64,000 nt of DNA from Amoebidium appalachense (GCA_963693365.1 CAVNZM010000017.1:6324001-6388000), one strand, 5' to 3'. Numbered from the stretch's first letter, positions 28,647 through 40,627 are shown. Program-made: numbers and translations. The notes: generated by a model from the letters alone, not told the origin.

Positions 28647-28808
28647 ATTGGCCGCCTAAACCAAAATGTGCCAACCTGAACTCCGATTGGCCGCCTTGTG
28701 CGGTAACTGGCTTTTTGGAACTGAATTATCATTGGCCGCCTTGTGCATCCGCATTACTATTGGCCGCCTTGTACAAGGAATTCGGAATTCGAATTCTCAT
28801 TGGCCGCC
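28647..28808. promoter_or_regulatory. CCAAT-motif array at right end
   Basis: ATTGGCCGCC at 28647-28656, 28686-28695, 28731-28740, 28759-28768 and 28799-28808, plus a degenerate opposite-strand GTGGCCAAT at 28608-28616. It mirrors the left array and lies upstream of the gene starting at 28467. Confidence 0.7.
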
Positions 28809-28874
28809 TTGTGCACACCGTCGCATTCCTTTGATCTCAGAACTGTGTACGTGTCGCATGTGCGCGTGCGTGCA
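28686..28874. repeat. Right terminal inverted repeat
   Basis: Inverse of 1-189; see the left repeat. Mismatches are at the ttcagttcc and agttaccg positions. Confidence 0.93.
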
Positions 28875-28891
28875 CGCGCACACATGACACG
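28850..28891. repeat. Imperfect palindrome across the right element boundary
   Basis: cgtgtcgcatgtgcgcg reads into tgca and then cgcgcacacatgacacg, so the outermost bases of the element and the first 17 flanking bases are near inverse copies. Confidence 0.7.
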
Positions 28892-29064
28892 TTTTCCCTT
28901 TAATATTTTAATTAAATCCACGTGCTCTGCACGTGTTTATGCACACACACACAGTGTGTGCACGTGCTCCTGTACATATCCATACCCATATCCATATCCT
29001 AATCACAATATACACCCATATCATACTGCATATCGCCATATCCCATATGCATATCTGCCATATC

Positions 29065-29140
29065 CTAAGGGGTGCGCCACCCTGCGTTAGTGACGTCACA
29101 CTTTGTGACGTCACTAACGTGGGGTGCCGCGCCCCTTAAT
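29065..29140. repeat. Palindrome with twin CRE sites
   Basis: Perfect 16-bp arms at 29085-29100 and 29104-29119, each with TGACGTCA, separated by CTT. Imperfect pairing extends outward about 20 bp on each side (taaggggtgcgcc against ggcgcggcacccc-type sequence). Could form a long hairpin or be a short MITE-like remnant. Confidence 0.85.
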
Positions 29141-31074
29141 GTAGTTCTATGAGCACTTCTTCATTTGCCAAAACGTAAATTCATGCAGCATTCTTCTGTG
29201 ATTTCATTTTCGTGGCGAAGATTGTTGCAGAGTGTGCGTGCGGATTGTTCGCTTCGTCTCTGTGCTTGGTCTTTTCTGTAGAAGTAATATTTTCCTTTTT
29301 GGGGAATTTTTCCTTTTTAGGACACTCCCGCAGATTCGTTTTCAATTGCGAGTAATTTAGTTGTGTGGATGAATGATCATACCAAACATTCGATAATGAA
29401 TATAACTCAAGCCTTAGGTCACTTCGTAGCTCAGGTAGTGGTGGATAGCTTCAAGGCTTAGCCACTGCTCCTTATCCCGGTTCTACCTTAAGACTGTAAG
29501 GCGAGTCACCATGGCCGGAAAAGCCACTTCTTTCATGAACAAAGAGCACTTCTTTCCTTTCAGCTTTAACCCTGCATCATCGGAGCCGGGAATAACATGA
29601 ATAAGAATGCCCTAAGTGTTCTTCGTTGGGCGACATAAAGAAATATATCAGCCCATCAGAACCATTAAAAACCCGGTTCATAATTCATAAGAAGAGGGTA
29701 GGCAGAGCAAGTCTTCTTCAGAAAACACATGCTTCCATTCGTGAGCAGTTTTCGTATCCCATTTGCCAGCCATTTCCGTTGAGCAGGGGGATTCCAGGTA
29801 TAATACATTCTTCTGGAGGCTTGGCCTAAAAAGAAAAGTCGTCACAGTCGCCCTTTCTTTTGTAAGCAACTTCGTGAGCGCGCTTCGTGTTTTCATATCC
29901 TCCAGTGCAGGTCTGGATGGTGCCCCATCCTCTGCTTCATTTGTAGGTGGCCCTACTGTAGGTTCTGTTCGTTATGTGGAATACCAAAACCATTCGTATT
30001 CGTGGAACTGCTTTGTGCTGTGCTTTCTTTCGTGTTGGTGTTCATGAAGTTACCCCGTTCACACACCCTACTTCTTACATACATTAGATGTAAGTAGCTG
30101 CCTGGTGAGTGTGTGGTTCGTGTTCGTGGCATTCTTCTGTTCCTTCGTGAGAAGAATATTCGTTTTAGCAGAGGTGCCCAATAAGGCAGCTTGTGGGGTT
30201 GTCTCCCGCATGTGCCCCGGGCCATTGGTGGGGTATGCACGTGCTAAATTGTTACAGTGTCATCATATTGCAAGGGAATAACATGGTCACCTCCGTACCA
30301 GGGCCTAGGTACACATGATGGTCCGATGTGTTAGTCAACAACACCTTGCATTCGTATTCGTATTCGTCTTCCACGTCACTTTCTTCAGTAGTGAAGGAGG
30401 GTATTCGTAATTCGAAACTGAAAGGCTTCCAGCCAAAACTGACACTGTATGATGGGGTTGTGAGGGAGCGGTGCCCATACCACATTCTTTTGTTCTGGTG
30501 GGGGTGTGCCGGCAGCTAGTGCAAGGCTTGACAGTGTAATTGGTATGTTACACAGTATTGCCACAGACGGGCATTCACCTTAAAATTCGTACCCAACACC
30601 TTCTTTGTTTTTCACATGCATGAACAAAAGTTCTGCATCGACTTTATTACATGCCTTTTGTGCACCAAGAGTGCAAATTCGTTAGGGCGTGGCACCAGGA
30701 AGGGCCGCCATACATGAGTCAGGCATATGTTCGTAATGTGTTTAGGCATGCCAGCATACATTCATGCGCATGTGCATCCTGTGCGCTAAACTATGGGGCA
30801 TGCTGTATTCGAGAACAGCAAGGGATTCGAAGCATGCATGCAACACTACTTTCATAAGATCTTAGGTCCTACATGCTATAGCAACAGCGACTATCTTCTT
30901 CGTTAAGTGCATTTGTGCTGAAAGTGGCCGTGCATCTGGGTTGCGAGTGTGGACGTGCACGTGGTGGCATGGACACGATGACAGTGTGCAATAGCGCAAT
31001 GCACGCAAGGGCAACGGTTTTCTTTTCTTCGTAACATAGAGGGGGCCGTGTGCATTGCAACCTAAGCAGTGTTG

Positions 31075-31335
31075 TGCATTCGTTCTTTTCATTTTCGTGT
31101 TTCCATTTCATTTTGCTTTCGTTTTTCGTTTTTTGTCGTTTGATAACTTCGTTACTTTGTTTTGTTTTGTGTTGCATTCATTTCGTATTTCCTCTATGCA
31201 TTCGCTTGTCGTTAATTCTTTATTTCATTGCGTATTCGTGATGGTTCGTTTTTCGTTGGTTCATTGCTTCGTTAGCAATTCTTTATTCGTTTGTTCGTGT
31301 ATTCGTTGTTTCGTTGTGTGTTCGTTTTTCTTCAC
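31075..31335 (+). repeat. TTCGT-rich degenerate tract
   Basis: About 260 bp dominated by TTCGTTT, ATTCGT and TTTCGT words without a strict period; scattered copies occur from 29.2 kb onward. Confidence 0.65.
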
Positions 31336-31489
31336 ATTTTTGATGTGTCGTAGCAAAAGAAGTTTTACATGCTTTCAATTCTTTCCGTGTAGGTGGGCTG
31401 GCCACTTCAAACTTGTCGGTGTATATATTCTAAGCCGGACAAGGAAAGATGTGCCTATCATCGGGGTAAAAAGGATTGTGATCGGCCAT

Positions 31490-31577
31490 GGGAGATTCTT
31501 AAGCTGATTGAAAGATGTGAGATTCTTGAACTGATTGAAAGATGTGAGATTCGAAGGATGCGAGATTCTTGAACTGC
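31490..31577. repeat. Short tandem repeat of GAGATTCTTGAACTGATTGAAAGATGT type
   Basis: Three diverged copies of a roughly 28-bp unit (gagattctt(g/a)a(a/g)ctgattgaaagatgt). Confidence 0.75.
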
Positions 31578-32049
31578 GCGGTCGCCAATGTAAACAGTTG
31601 AACTAGTTGGGATAAGGCAGAGAACAACTGAATCAGAATAAAGACAGAGAACGGGTAGAAAGGCACACGCGGCCAAGTTGCTTTTACTATGGGCCGACTC
31701 AGTCTGTCTCAGACTTCACTGATGTGATCCCCGTACTGGGACGGCTTTGTTATATAGCCCCCAGGTTTCGGATCAAGGCCCAGGATTGGTTCATCCGCGG
31801 CCAGCGCGGGTGGCAACATGCCATTCGTGATTCTGGTGCGGTCCGAGCCAGTCAGACCTTCGTCCTATTTATGCAAACCTCTTATTGGTTCACTTCGTTT
31901 ATGTGGTATGCAGCGGAAGAACCATATATGGTTCAATTCTTAGGTCAGAGTGAGTCCTATTGGTGCGGACATAATATTTATGTGATATTCATGACAAAGC
32001 ACGAATCGTGTGCTAGTAGATCACATTCTTTAGTAAACATGTACAGTTC

Positions 32050-32769
32050 ATGTGTACAGTTGTTTACACCACCCCCCCGGGGTCTCCCAAGTTCATACCC
32101 ACAACGAATCCTAAGGTGTACCGCACTACGGTGGACGCCAAGACTGTGTACGTGTCCGAGAAAGTCAAAATGTATGCCGAGTCGGTGGCCCAGACCCACG
32201 GGGCTACCCAGGCTTTGGCAGCCCTTGCCGCAGCGTCAGCACTGCACCCAACCCGCCGCCCTCGGGTGGCGTCTGACCCTGCCCCTCAGGGTACCGACGA
32301 GTCCGAGTTGACCACTGCAGCCTTCACCATGGTGCCGGCCAACATCAGCACCATGCGTGACCGTCTTTACACCCTCGGTGTCCTCAGCCGAATGATTCCC
32401 GACATGCTCTTCATTGGCCGTCGCTACACAGTGTTCATTGTGCGTGCCGGCTACCGTGATACCCTCATAAACATCATCCAACGTGCTACCGACGCCACCT
32501 TTCTCGCAGACTTCGATCCTACGGCTCCCTACAACACCACACTTAACCGTGCTGATGCAGAGGCCGCTGCCCGGGCCTCTTGGCAACGCCGGGTGCTTGC
32601 AAGAATGGCCAACGCCCACGCATGGGCTGTCAAGGCAGCCACACTTTACCCGGCACACGACAGCCGGGCCAAAACAGCAGCTGAGGTGCGTGCCTACTGG
32701 GAGGCTCAGCACGTGCAGGTCTTCAGCAAGCCCTACGACCCCACCGCCGCACCAGCCAACTCCCAGTAA
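32050..32769 (+). CDS. Retrotransposon ORF1 protein (239 aa)
   Basis: ATG at 32050. Ala-rich N-terminal region, then an alpha/beta part (NISTMRDRLYTLGVLSRMIP) and helical Ala/Arg-rich C-terminus. By position it is the nucleic-acid-binding ORF1, although no CCHC knuckle is visible. Its TAA is followed after 2 bp by the ATG of ORF2, suggesting termination-reinitiation. Confidence 0.7.
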   Translation: MCTVVYTTPPGSPKFIPTTNPKVYRTTVDAKTVYVSEKVKMYAESVAQTHGATQALAALAAASALHPTRRPRVASDPAPQGTDESELTTAAFTMVPANISTMRDRLYTLGVLSRMIPDMLFIGRRYTVFIVRAGYRDTLINIIQRATDATFLADFDPTAPYNTTLNRADAEAAARASWQRRVLARMANAHAWAVKAATLYPAHDSRAKTAAEVRAYWEAQHVQVFSKPYDPTAAPANSQ

Positions 32770-32771
32770 GC

Positions 32772-33508
32772 ATGCTCTCCTTTCTTTTCTGGAATGCTCG
32801 TAGTCTAAATAAGAGTAAAGCACAGTTTCTTCTTTCGTTACCCCAACAGGAGTTCCCGTTTATTGTTGTCGCAGAAACGTGGTGGCGAGACCACGCCACA
32901 CTTCGTCGGTCTGGACGGCTCGTGGGCGAGTCTACTCAGCCTGTGGGCCACAAGCCTCACTCCGGCATAGTGTTCATCGCCGCCTACCACTTTGTTAACC
33001 ACTGTTCAGTTATAGCACGTACAATACACACACTCACCATCTCAGTTTGTGGCCATATATGCACTTTTGTTTATTTTCCACCTAGCCTTCCACTGCTAGC
33101 ACTTAAACACGAACTTAACACCATCGCCCCACATAACCCCACACTAGTGTTAGGAGACTTTAATAGCCCGCTAATTACCACCCCACACCCCCTACACGGC
33201 CACCCACAGGCCCTACTTAAACCCAACCACCCACGCACGCCAACCTTTCACACTTTTGTTACAGCCTTACGCCTTACTCTTCCATCTGTAGTACAAGAAC
33301 ACCGCACGGACTGGGGGGCAGCCTCTGGTCCTTGCACCTTACACATACACCACAACCTACACCCCCCACCGTCAGACCACCTACCTATAGTCTTTCGCAC
33401 TACACTTAGCCTTTCTACGCCGTCACCACAACACACTTACAGACTTAACGTACGCGAACTTATTGAAGCCAGCGCGGCCAAGCAGACACTCGCTTCTTTT
33501 TCCAGACG
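32772..33508 (+). CDS. Retrotransposon ORF2, AP-endonuclease domain
   Basis: APE-type endonuclease that nicks target DNA. Motifs in order: FWNARSL (Asn), VVAETWW (Glu), LVLGDFN, and SDHLPIVF (catalytic Asp-His). The frame runs to 33623, but coding sense moves by -1 near 33490-33510 (a cttctttttcc tract) into the reverse-transcriptase frame. T-rich slippage, mutation or a programmed -1 shift are all possible. Confidence 0.85.
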
Positions 33509-35980
33509 GTGCAACCGAGTCTATTATCGCTTGTGCGTGATGGACGCCAAACCCCACTACGCACCGACCAGACCTTCATCGATAGCGTCTGGTCTACAGT
33601 ACGAGAAACCTTGTGGGACATAGGTGAATATGCCTGTTTAGGTGCCCAAGTTTACCCACAAGCACGAAATACACACACTCGCGGCCCTCGAGCGGAGGCT
33701 GCCTTACGTAAGCCTCTACCGTATCACATGCTATTGGGTAATATTCGGAAGATTGATCGCGGCGATCATTCGATTCGAATAACGGCCGACCCGTCTGCAT
33801 CCGACCCGGAATCTGCAACCGATTCCTTTTACGGCACCCTGTTTAAACGTAACCCGACATGTATGGCCACGGACCTGGGGCAGGCGCCCCCTCCTGTTTT
33901 TGTTCCACCCTCCGACACACCACCACCACCACACACGGCGTGGCCAGCGGGGCCGGCTGAGTTTGGGGCTGAATTGGGGGAACTTTTTACCCCAGATGCG
34001 GTATGGCAGTTAGTCTCCCGTTACCCGTCCCGCAAAGCGTGCGGGCCGGACGGCATCCCTATGGCACTAGTAAAGGTACTCATCCCACCCCGACCCGAGA
34101 AAGACGAAAAGCGTGGCCCGCCGCCACCACTTACATGTATTCTTAGCGAGTTGTTTAGCTGGTATTCTGATGTCGGTAAAGTGCCCTCGGAGTGGCTAGC
34201 CACCTTAGTGTTTCCCATCAAGAAAACGGTTGCACAGGGTCCCATCCACGAATTTCGCCCTATCACCCTTACGTCCGTTTTTCGCCGATTATTCGAAAAT
34301 GGCCTTTTACAGGCCTTTTCCCGTAACCCCACCCTTAAGCAGGCTTCCCAGCTGAGCCCTCTTCAGGCGGCGTTTCGGCATCGACACTCATGTTACGCAA
34401 AAATCCTCACTCTACATAATGCAACTCAAAGTGATACCGAGCACCTCGTATTTATCGATTTTAAGAACGCGTACGACACGGTCGACCTCCCTCGCCTGTG
34501 GGCCAAGTTGGCCACTCGCGGTGTCCCATTCCAAATGGGTCGGCTACTGGAAGCTATGTTTACGTTTACACGCGGACGAGCGGTGGTTAATGGGCGGCTA
34601 TCCCCAGGGTTTACCCGCACGCGCGGGGTACTTCAAGGGTCCCTGCTAAGTCCTCTTCTTTTCAACCTGTATATTGATGATTTAGCCGACACTCTTTCTG
34701 CGGCACAAATTGACGGGGGGTTGCCATCCCAGGCTCCCCCCGCCCTCTTTTTTGCCGACGATATTGTGCTTATGTCATCCGATCCTCTCGAACTACGGCA
34801 ATACATTCGTGTGGTTGAACATTGGTGCCAGCGCAACGATATGCAGATTAATGTCAAAAAGTGTGCCCTTTTATCAAAATCGATACCGGCATGGGACGAC
34901 GTTTGTATTTTCGGCAGTCCCCTCCCTCGCCCAATCGAATACAAGTATTTGGGGATTCCGGTGGACGAATGGGGCATATGTTTCAAACGGATGATCGACC
35001 GTCGGGTGGAGAGTGCAGGCAGGTGTCTTCGGTTATTTCGGGATGTGTATCTTGCTACTCTTTCTCATACTGTCCACCTATACAATCGTCTTAGTATATT
35101 TCGCACATATATTCGCCCTTTGTCGGAATACGGGTTGCCCTTACTAGCTATGGCACCCCCTGATACTGTTACTAATGTGCTCAAATCATTAGATGATTTC
35201 CATTACACAACTTGTTGTATGTTTCTCACTGGTCTTTCCACACCTATCCCTAGACGCCTTTTTGATTCTCTCTACGCACTCACACCACCATCACAACGCG
35301 TACACGAATTAGCCCTTAAATTTCACGAGCACATCACCCGCCTGTCCGCTTGTGCCCCGGACCACCCGCTCTTCCGGCTACACGCATCCCCGCCGGATTC
35401 GCCCCTCTACCTCTTCCCTTCCCCATCGTCTCTGCCTATTGCCGAGCGCTATGTGGAATGGCTGGCGACCCCCCCGGAGGTACGGCTAGATCATAGTGTG
35501 AATATGAATAGTTTCAAGTCTATGGCTGATAGATATCTTTTTACTCTACGTGTTGAGTCCCTTCCGGTGTTAGGACCGCAAAAACACCAACTGCTAGTAG
35601 CCTATATGGCGGATACGGTTAGAGAGTCTCGTTCATACATAGATTCGTTTATTCGTAATGTGGTGTGGTGTAAAAACGCAAAGATGATTATGGCTTGGCG
35701 GTGTAATCGGTTTCTGGTGTCTCCTGCTCGTATGTGTAATATGTGTGGGGGGCGGTTTACTCGCGGCTGCATATCTATCAATAAATGCAACCTGTTAGCT
35801 AATGTATTAGAACCGGTGGTTATTGGCGGTTTTATTCTCTTTTCTTCCTCTCTTCCTCAATATATCCGTTTTAAGATGACTATCCTAGATCACCTTATTA
35901 ATGCTGCACAGTATGATATTGTGATCCGGTGCCTTAACTTTCTTTCGGAGCTACCGATGCTAGCATCTGCTTACCCATAA
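33509..35980 (+). CDS. Retrotransposon ORF2, reverse transcriptase domain
   Basis: Copies the element's RNA at the nicked target. Motifs in order: IHEFRPITLTSVFRRLFE, HLVFIDFKNAYDTV (first catalytic Asp), GVLQGSLLSPLLFNLYIDDL, and FFADDIVLMS (FADD catalytic pair). A thumb-like region follows, then a C-terminal CNMCGGRFTRGC cysteine motif. The frame is open to 35980. The first codon listed is GTG, so translation must come from the endonuclease frame. No RNase H domain recognised. Confidence 0.92.
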   Translation: MQPSLLSLVRDGRQTPLRTDQTFIDSVWSTVRETLWDIGEYACLGAQVYPQARNTHTRGPRAEAALRKPLPYHMLLGNIRKIDRGDHSIRITADPSASDPESATDSFYGTLFKRNPTCMATDLGQAPPPVFVPPSDTPPPPHTAWPAGPAEFGAELGELFTPDAVWQLVSRYPSRKACGPDGIPMALVKVLIPPRPEKDEKRGPPPPLTCILSELFSWYSDVGKVPSEWLATLVFPIKKTVAQGPIHEFRPITLTSVFRRLFENGLLQAFSRNPTLKQASQLSPLQAAFRHRHSCYAKILTLHNATQSDTEHLVFIDFKNAYDTVDLPRLWAKLATRGVPFQMGRLLEAMFTFTRGRAVVNGRLSPGFTRTRGVLQGSLLSPLLFNLYIDDLADTLSAAQIDGGLPSQAPPALFFADDIVLMSSDPLELRQYIRVVEHWCQRNDMQINVKKCALLSKSIPAWDDVCIFGSPLPRPIEYKYLGIPVDEWGICFKRMIDRRVESAGRCLRLFRDVYLATLSHTVHLYNRLSIFRTYIRPLSEYGLPLLAMAPPDTVTNVLKSLDDFHYTTCCMFLTGLSTPIPRRLFDSLYALTPPSQRVHELALKFHEHITRLSACAPDHPLFRLHASPPDSPLYLFPSPSSLPIAERYVEWLATPPEVRLDHSVNMNSFKSMADRYLFTLRVESLPVLGPQKHQLLVAYMADTVRESRSYIDSFIRNVVWCKNAKMIMAWRCNRFLVSPARMCNMCGGRFTRGCISINKCNLLANVLEPVVIGGFILFSSSLPQYIRFKMTILDHLINAAQYDIVIRCLNFLSELPMLASAYP

Positions 35981-36288
35981 TATGTAATAGGGGTGTCAGA
36001 TACTACGATGGCGCTCATTGTTGCCTAGCATGTACATATGTCACTGGCTGCATTTGATTGGCTGTGCTGGAAAACGCAGTAGGCCGTCGAATGTGGCTGG
36101 GCCTCCGGTAATGTCCACGCAATAAAAAGTGTGTAAACCCCATATTATGGGTAAGCAGAGGCTAGCATCGGTAGCTCCGAAAGAAAGTTAAGGCACCGGA
36201 TCACAATATCATACTGTGCAGCATTAATAAGGTGATCTAGGATAGTCATCTTAAAACGGATATATTGAGGAAGAGAGGAAGAAAAGAG
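35837..36288. repeat. 148-bp inverted repeat: two retrotransposon 3' ends tail to tail
   Basis: 35837-35984 and the reverse complement of 36141-36288 are nearly identical, both ending ...cccataatatg. The 156-bp spacer has a gattggctg box and an aataaaa sequence. Confidence 0.92.
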
Positions 36289-36435
36289 GATCGATTCTAT
36301 GGAGATAGATGGGTCTACAGGCCACACAATAATAGGTTTCTGAGCGGGGGTCCTATCTTTAAACAGTTCCGAGAAGCACTTATTAGAGTCTTTACATTCA
36401 CGTTTTCGACACAGAACAACAGTTTTTTCCAGCAC
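36141..36435 (-). pseudogene. Truncated 3' end of a related non-LTR retrotransposon
   Basis: A minus-strand frame ending at 36145 has the same 46-residue C-terminus as the ORF2 above (SSSLPQYIRFKMTILDHLIN...). Upstream the sequence differs (LCRKRECKDSNKCFSE instead of CNMCGGRFTRGC...), so it is a distinct family member, 5'-truncated near 36435. Confidence 0.8.
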
Positions 36436-37160
36436 GTAACCGTTTTTTTCATTGAGGTAACTATCAGCTAGAGTTATAAAGGGACGCGTAGCTGTACGAA
36501 GCCAACCGCGTACCAGGGTTAAAAATTATGCGTCCGATATGTCTTGATGGCCATACCCCCACGGTGTGGGTGGCAAGAAGCCAGAACGCCCTTTTGATCG
36601 AACCCAGCTTAGGTGTGGGTGGGTACAGAGCTTGTGCAGGTGCGTGTGATTGTGGGACAAAATTGATGGATTTGGCTAGATTGCACCTATTTTGATTGGC
36701 TATGGCAACATGGATCGATTTGGTTAGGTCACGGCCCTCTGTGGTTAGGTCCTACCTGGCGGGGAAGGAACCTCTTCCCCGGGTTCCCACGACACCACTG
36801 TTGACAACTTGGGGGTTTACACACTATTTATTGCTGTGGACACTTGATGCTTGACAAGCCGCTCACGTACATTCCTGGAACTTCTTCGGCTGGAAGCCGC
36901 AGCAGGGCTCAACGTGCTTTGGCCACGCTTACAGTGCACGCCCGTACGGGCGCGTAAAATACAGCATGCACATGATCGCTTGCTACAGCCCGCAGATAAT
37001 TGTTTAGCAATTATATTCGGAGGAATGATGTATAAACCTGAAAACACATTTGTGCTTCTGTATTTCCGTTCTTCATTCAGTTTGTACTTCCGAAGTGTGC
37101 CGCTCAACAATGTTGAATGTGTGCGCAACGTTTGCTGGCCCAGGCTGCCGCACAACTCTA
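36436..37160. other. Intergenic, no supported gene
   Basis: Contains gattggcta (36691-36699) CCAAT-type sequence. A minus-strand 112-codon frame (36817-37155) is Cys/Arg-rich and ends near an AATAAA (minus, about 36830), but shows no domain. Confidence 0.45.
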
Positions 37161-37164
37161 CTGA

Positions 37165-37328
37165 CCAATCAAACGCAAGTGGCTCATGGAATGGCTGTAA
37201 TTTACCAAATTAGGTTACACTCTTTTCCAATCACATGGAAAAAGCTTTACAGCATCCAATCAACGCAGACCACACCCACTTTTGTCGCACTTTTTCAGAT
37301 TTTGGCGGAAACCGGCCACCTATATAAA
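37165..37328 (+). promoter_or_regulatory. Promoter of GH114-like gene: three CCAAT boxes and TATA
   Basis: CCAATCA at 37165-37171, 37227-37233 and 37256-37262, then TATATAAA at 37321-37328, 72 bp before the ATG at 37400. Confidence 0.8.
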
Positions 37329-37399
37329 CAGGTGATGCCCCCCCCCCCTTCCGAATTCATTCTTCAAACTTTGCCAAGTTCTTGGGTTGGAGTGAAAGA

Positions 37400-39321
<1,922 letters not shown>

Positions 39322-39968
39322 GCTCCCCACCGCCAACCCTCATTTGAAAATTCACAATATTCGTCATTTTCCCTATTTTTTAATTTTCTTTTATCCTCCT
39401 CATGCGTAAGATAATTTAGTTTTAGCAACCTTAACCCAAAATAGCTCTCCAAATAATGGATGTTGGATTTTGCATGGTTTCAGTACGGGCACGTGCACAT
39501 TGATTATACTTAGCAACCCACTTTACGCAATATAACGTGACAGTTTTGAATGGTTTGTTTTATATAGGACAGAGAAATGAGCCCGGGATTTTTTTTTCCT
39601 CCCTTGGCTCCCAAATGATTTAAACTCAGCATATTTTTTGCACTATGCAAGTCTGGTTGTTGTCGTGTATATTCACCAACAATTTTAACCCCCTTTTCAA
39701 TTGCAGTAGCATGGTGTTCGTTATACATCGGCGCCCTTAAAGTTTATTAGTAAGATAAGGCCCCCATGAGAAACAACACTTAATGAATAGAAATGCATTA
39801 TTTTGATTTTGTTCTTTAATCCATTATTAGTATCCGTTATTCGGGCCAAAATTATTAAACTTAACTTGTGGTACGTGCAGAGCAACGAATGGGAGCACCG
39901 GATAAATTGTGCAAGGTTTATTGCATACATAAACATACCTGGTGTGCTATGTAAATCTTTTTGAGTTC

Positions 39969-40007
<39 letters not shown>

Positions 40008-40214
40008 GGGCCCCACCTTCCCCTTTTCCTCACTCCGCCTTTGCAACACTCCCCCCTCCCCTCTTCCCCCCTCCCTCCCCACCACCCCCCCCCCCTCCTC
40101 CTCTCCCCCCCTCCCCCCCCCCCCCCCCCCCCCCCCTCCTACACCCATTGCAATACTTAGCAATTAATCTTTAGACCTAGTTTCCCCCTCGTTGTCCCCA
40201 ACCACTGCTATCAC

Positions 40215-40263
<49 letters not shown>

Positions 40264-40627
40264 GCGCGCGTGCGCGTGGGCACATGTACACACACCGACA
40301 CACACATACACAGAGGGGGGGGGGGGGGGGGGAGGGGGCAGGGAGAGAGAGGGGGAGGGGAGGGTGCGTGGGTGTGTTGAGGGGGGGGGGGGGGGGGGGG
40401 GGGTGTGGGGGGGGGGGGGGGGGGGGGGGTCGGAGGAGGGGGAGGAGAGAGAGACCTCTAGAGAGAGAGCGAGAGACAAACACACATCCGTACACACGCA
40501 CACATACACACAAAAGCACACACAACCACTCCACACACAAGCGCGCGCACACACATCTTCTGTCAAAGATTTCTCGCATTGATCTCAAGATTCGTAATCG
40601 TCCGTGGATACATGAAGCTCCCTTCCA

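Larger units (their letters stand above)
1..28874. mobile_element. Integrated Polinton/Maverick-type virus (Polinton-like virus)
   Basis: A 28.9-kb unit flanked by matching inverted repeats (1-189 and 28686-28874) carries the hallmark Polinton gene set. It has a protein-primed PolB (400-5964), an rve integrase (21051-22370), a double jelly-roll capsid protein (10881-12629) and an A32-like packaging ATPase (12642-13385). It also has a VLTF3-like factor, a Dam-like methyltransferase, fibre-like proteins and a seven-segment membrane protein. Genes are dense, intronless and mostly intact, and differ from the repeat-rich host DNA on the right. No target-site duplication can be checked because the window begins at the mirror image of base 28874. 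The presence of VLTF3 and absence of a recognised adenain-like protease place it nearer Polinton-like viruses than classical animal Polintons; that placement is inference. Confidence 0.93.
28892..31720. other. Flanking DNA with no recognised gene
   Basis: Starts AT-rich with repeated CATATCC words (28976-29067). Open frames here are short and lack recognisable domains. A minus-strand 77-codon frame (30252-30485) has a faint LTNTSDHHVYLGPGTEV pattern, too weak to name. A CACCATGG-context 29-codon frame begins near 29510. The region is enriched in ATTCGT words. Confidence 0.5.
32050..35984 (+). mobile_element. Non-LTR retrotransposon (LINE-type)
   Basis: Two-ORF element: ORF1 at 32050-32769, then an AP-endonuclease/reverse-transcriptase ORF2 from 32772 to 35980. 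No poly(A) tail is visible after 35984. The 5' end is not defined; 31.7-32.05 kb may be its leader. ORF2 has one frame change near 33490-33510, so the copy is near-intact. Confidence 0.88.

Noticed and set aside
29405-29500. tRNA-like stretch (gtagctcaggtagtggtgga... ccggttctacc)
   Set aside because: No acceptor stem or complete cloverleaf could be drawn.
30252-30485. Possible dUTPase-like minus-strand fragment
   Set aside because: Only a faint strand pattern (LTNTSDHHVYLGPGTEV); no dUTPase substrate motifs seen.
36817-37155. 112-codon minus-strand Cys/Arg-rich frame near an AATAAA
   Set aside because: No recognisable domain and it overlaps unique DNA open in both directions; overlaps the promoter side of the GH114-like gene.
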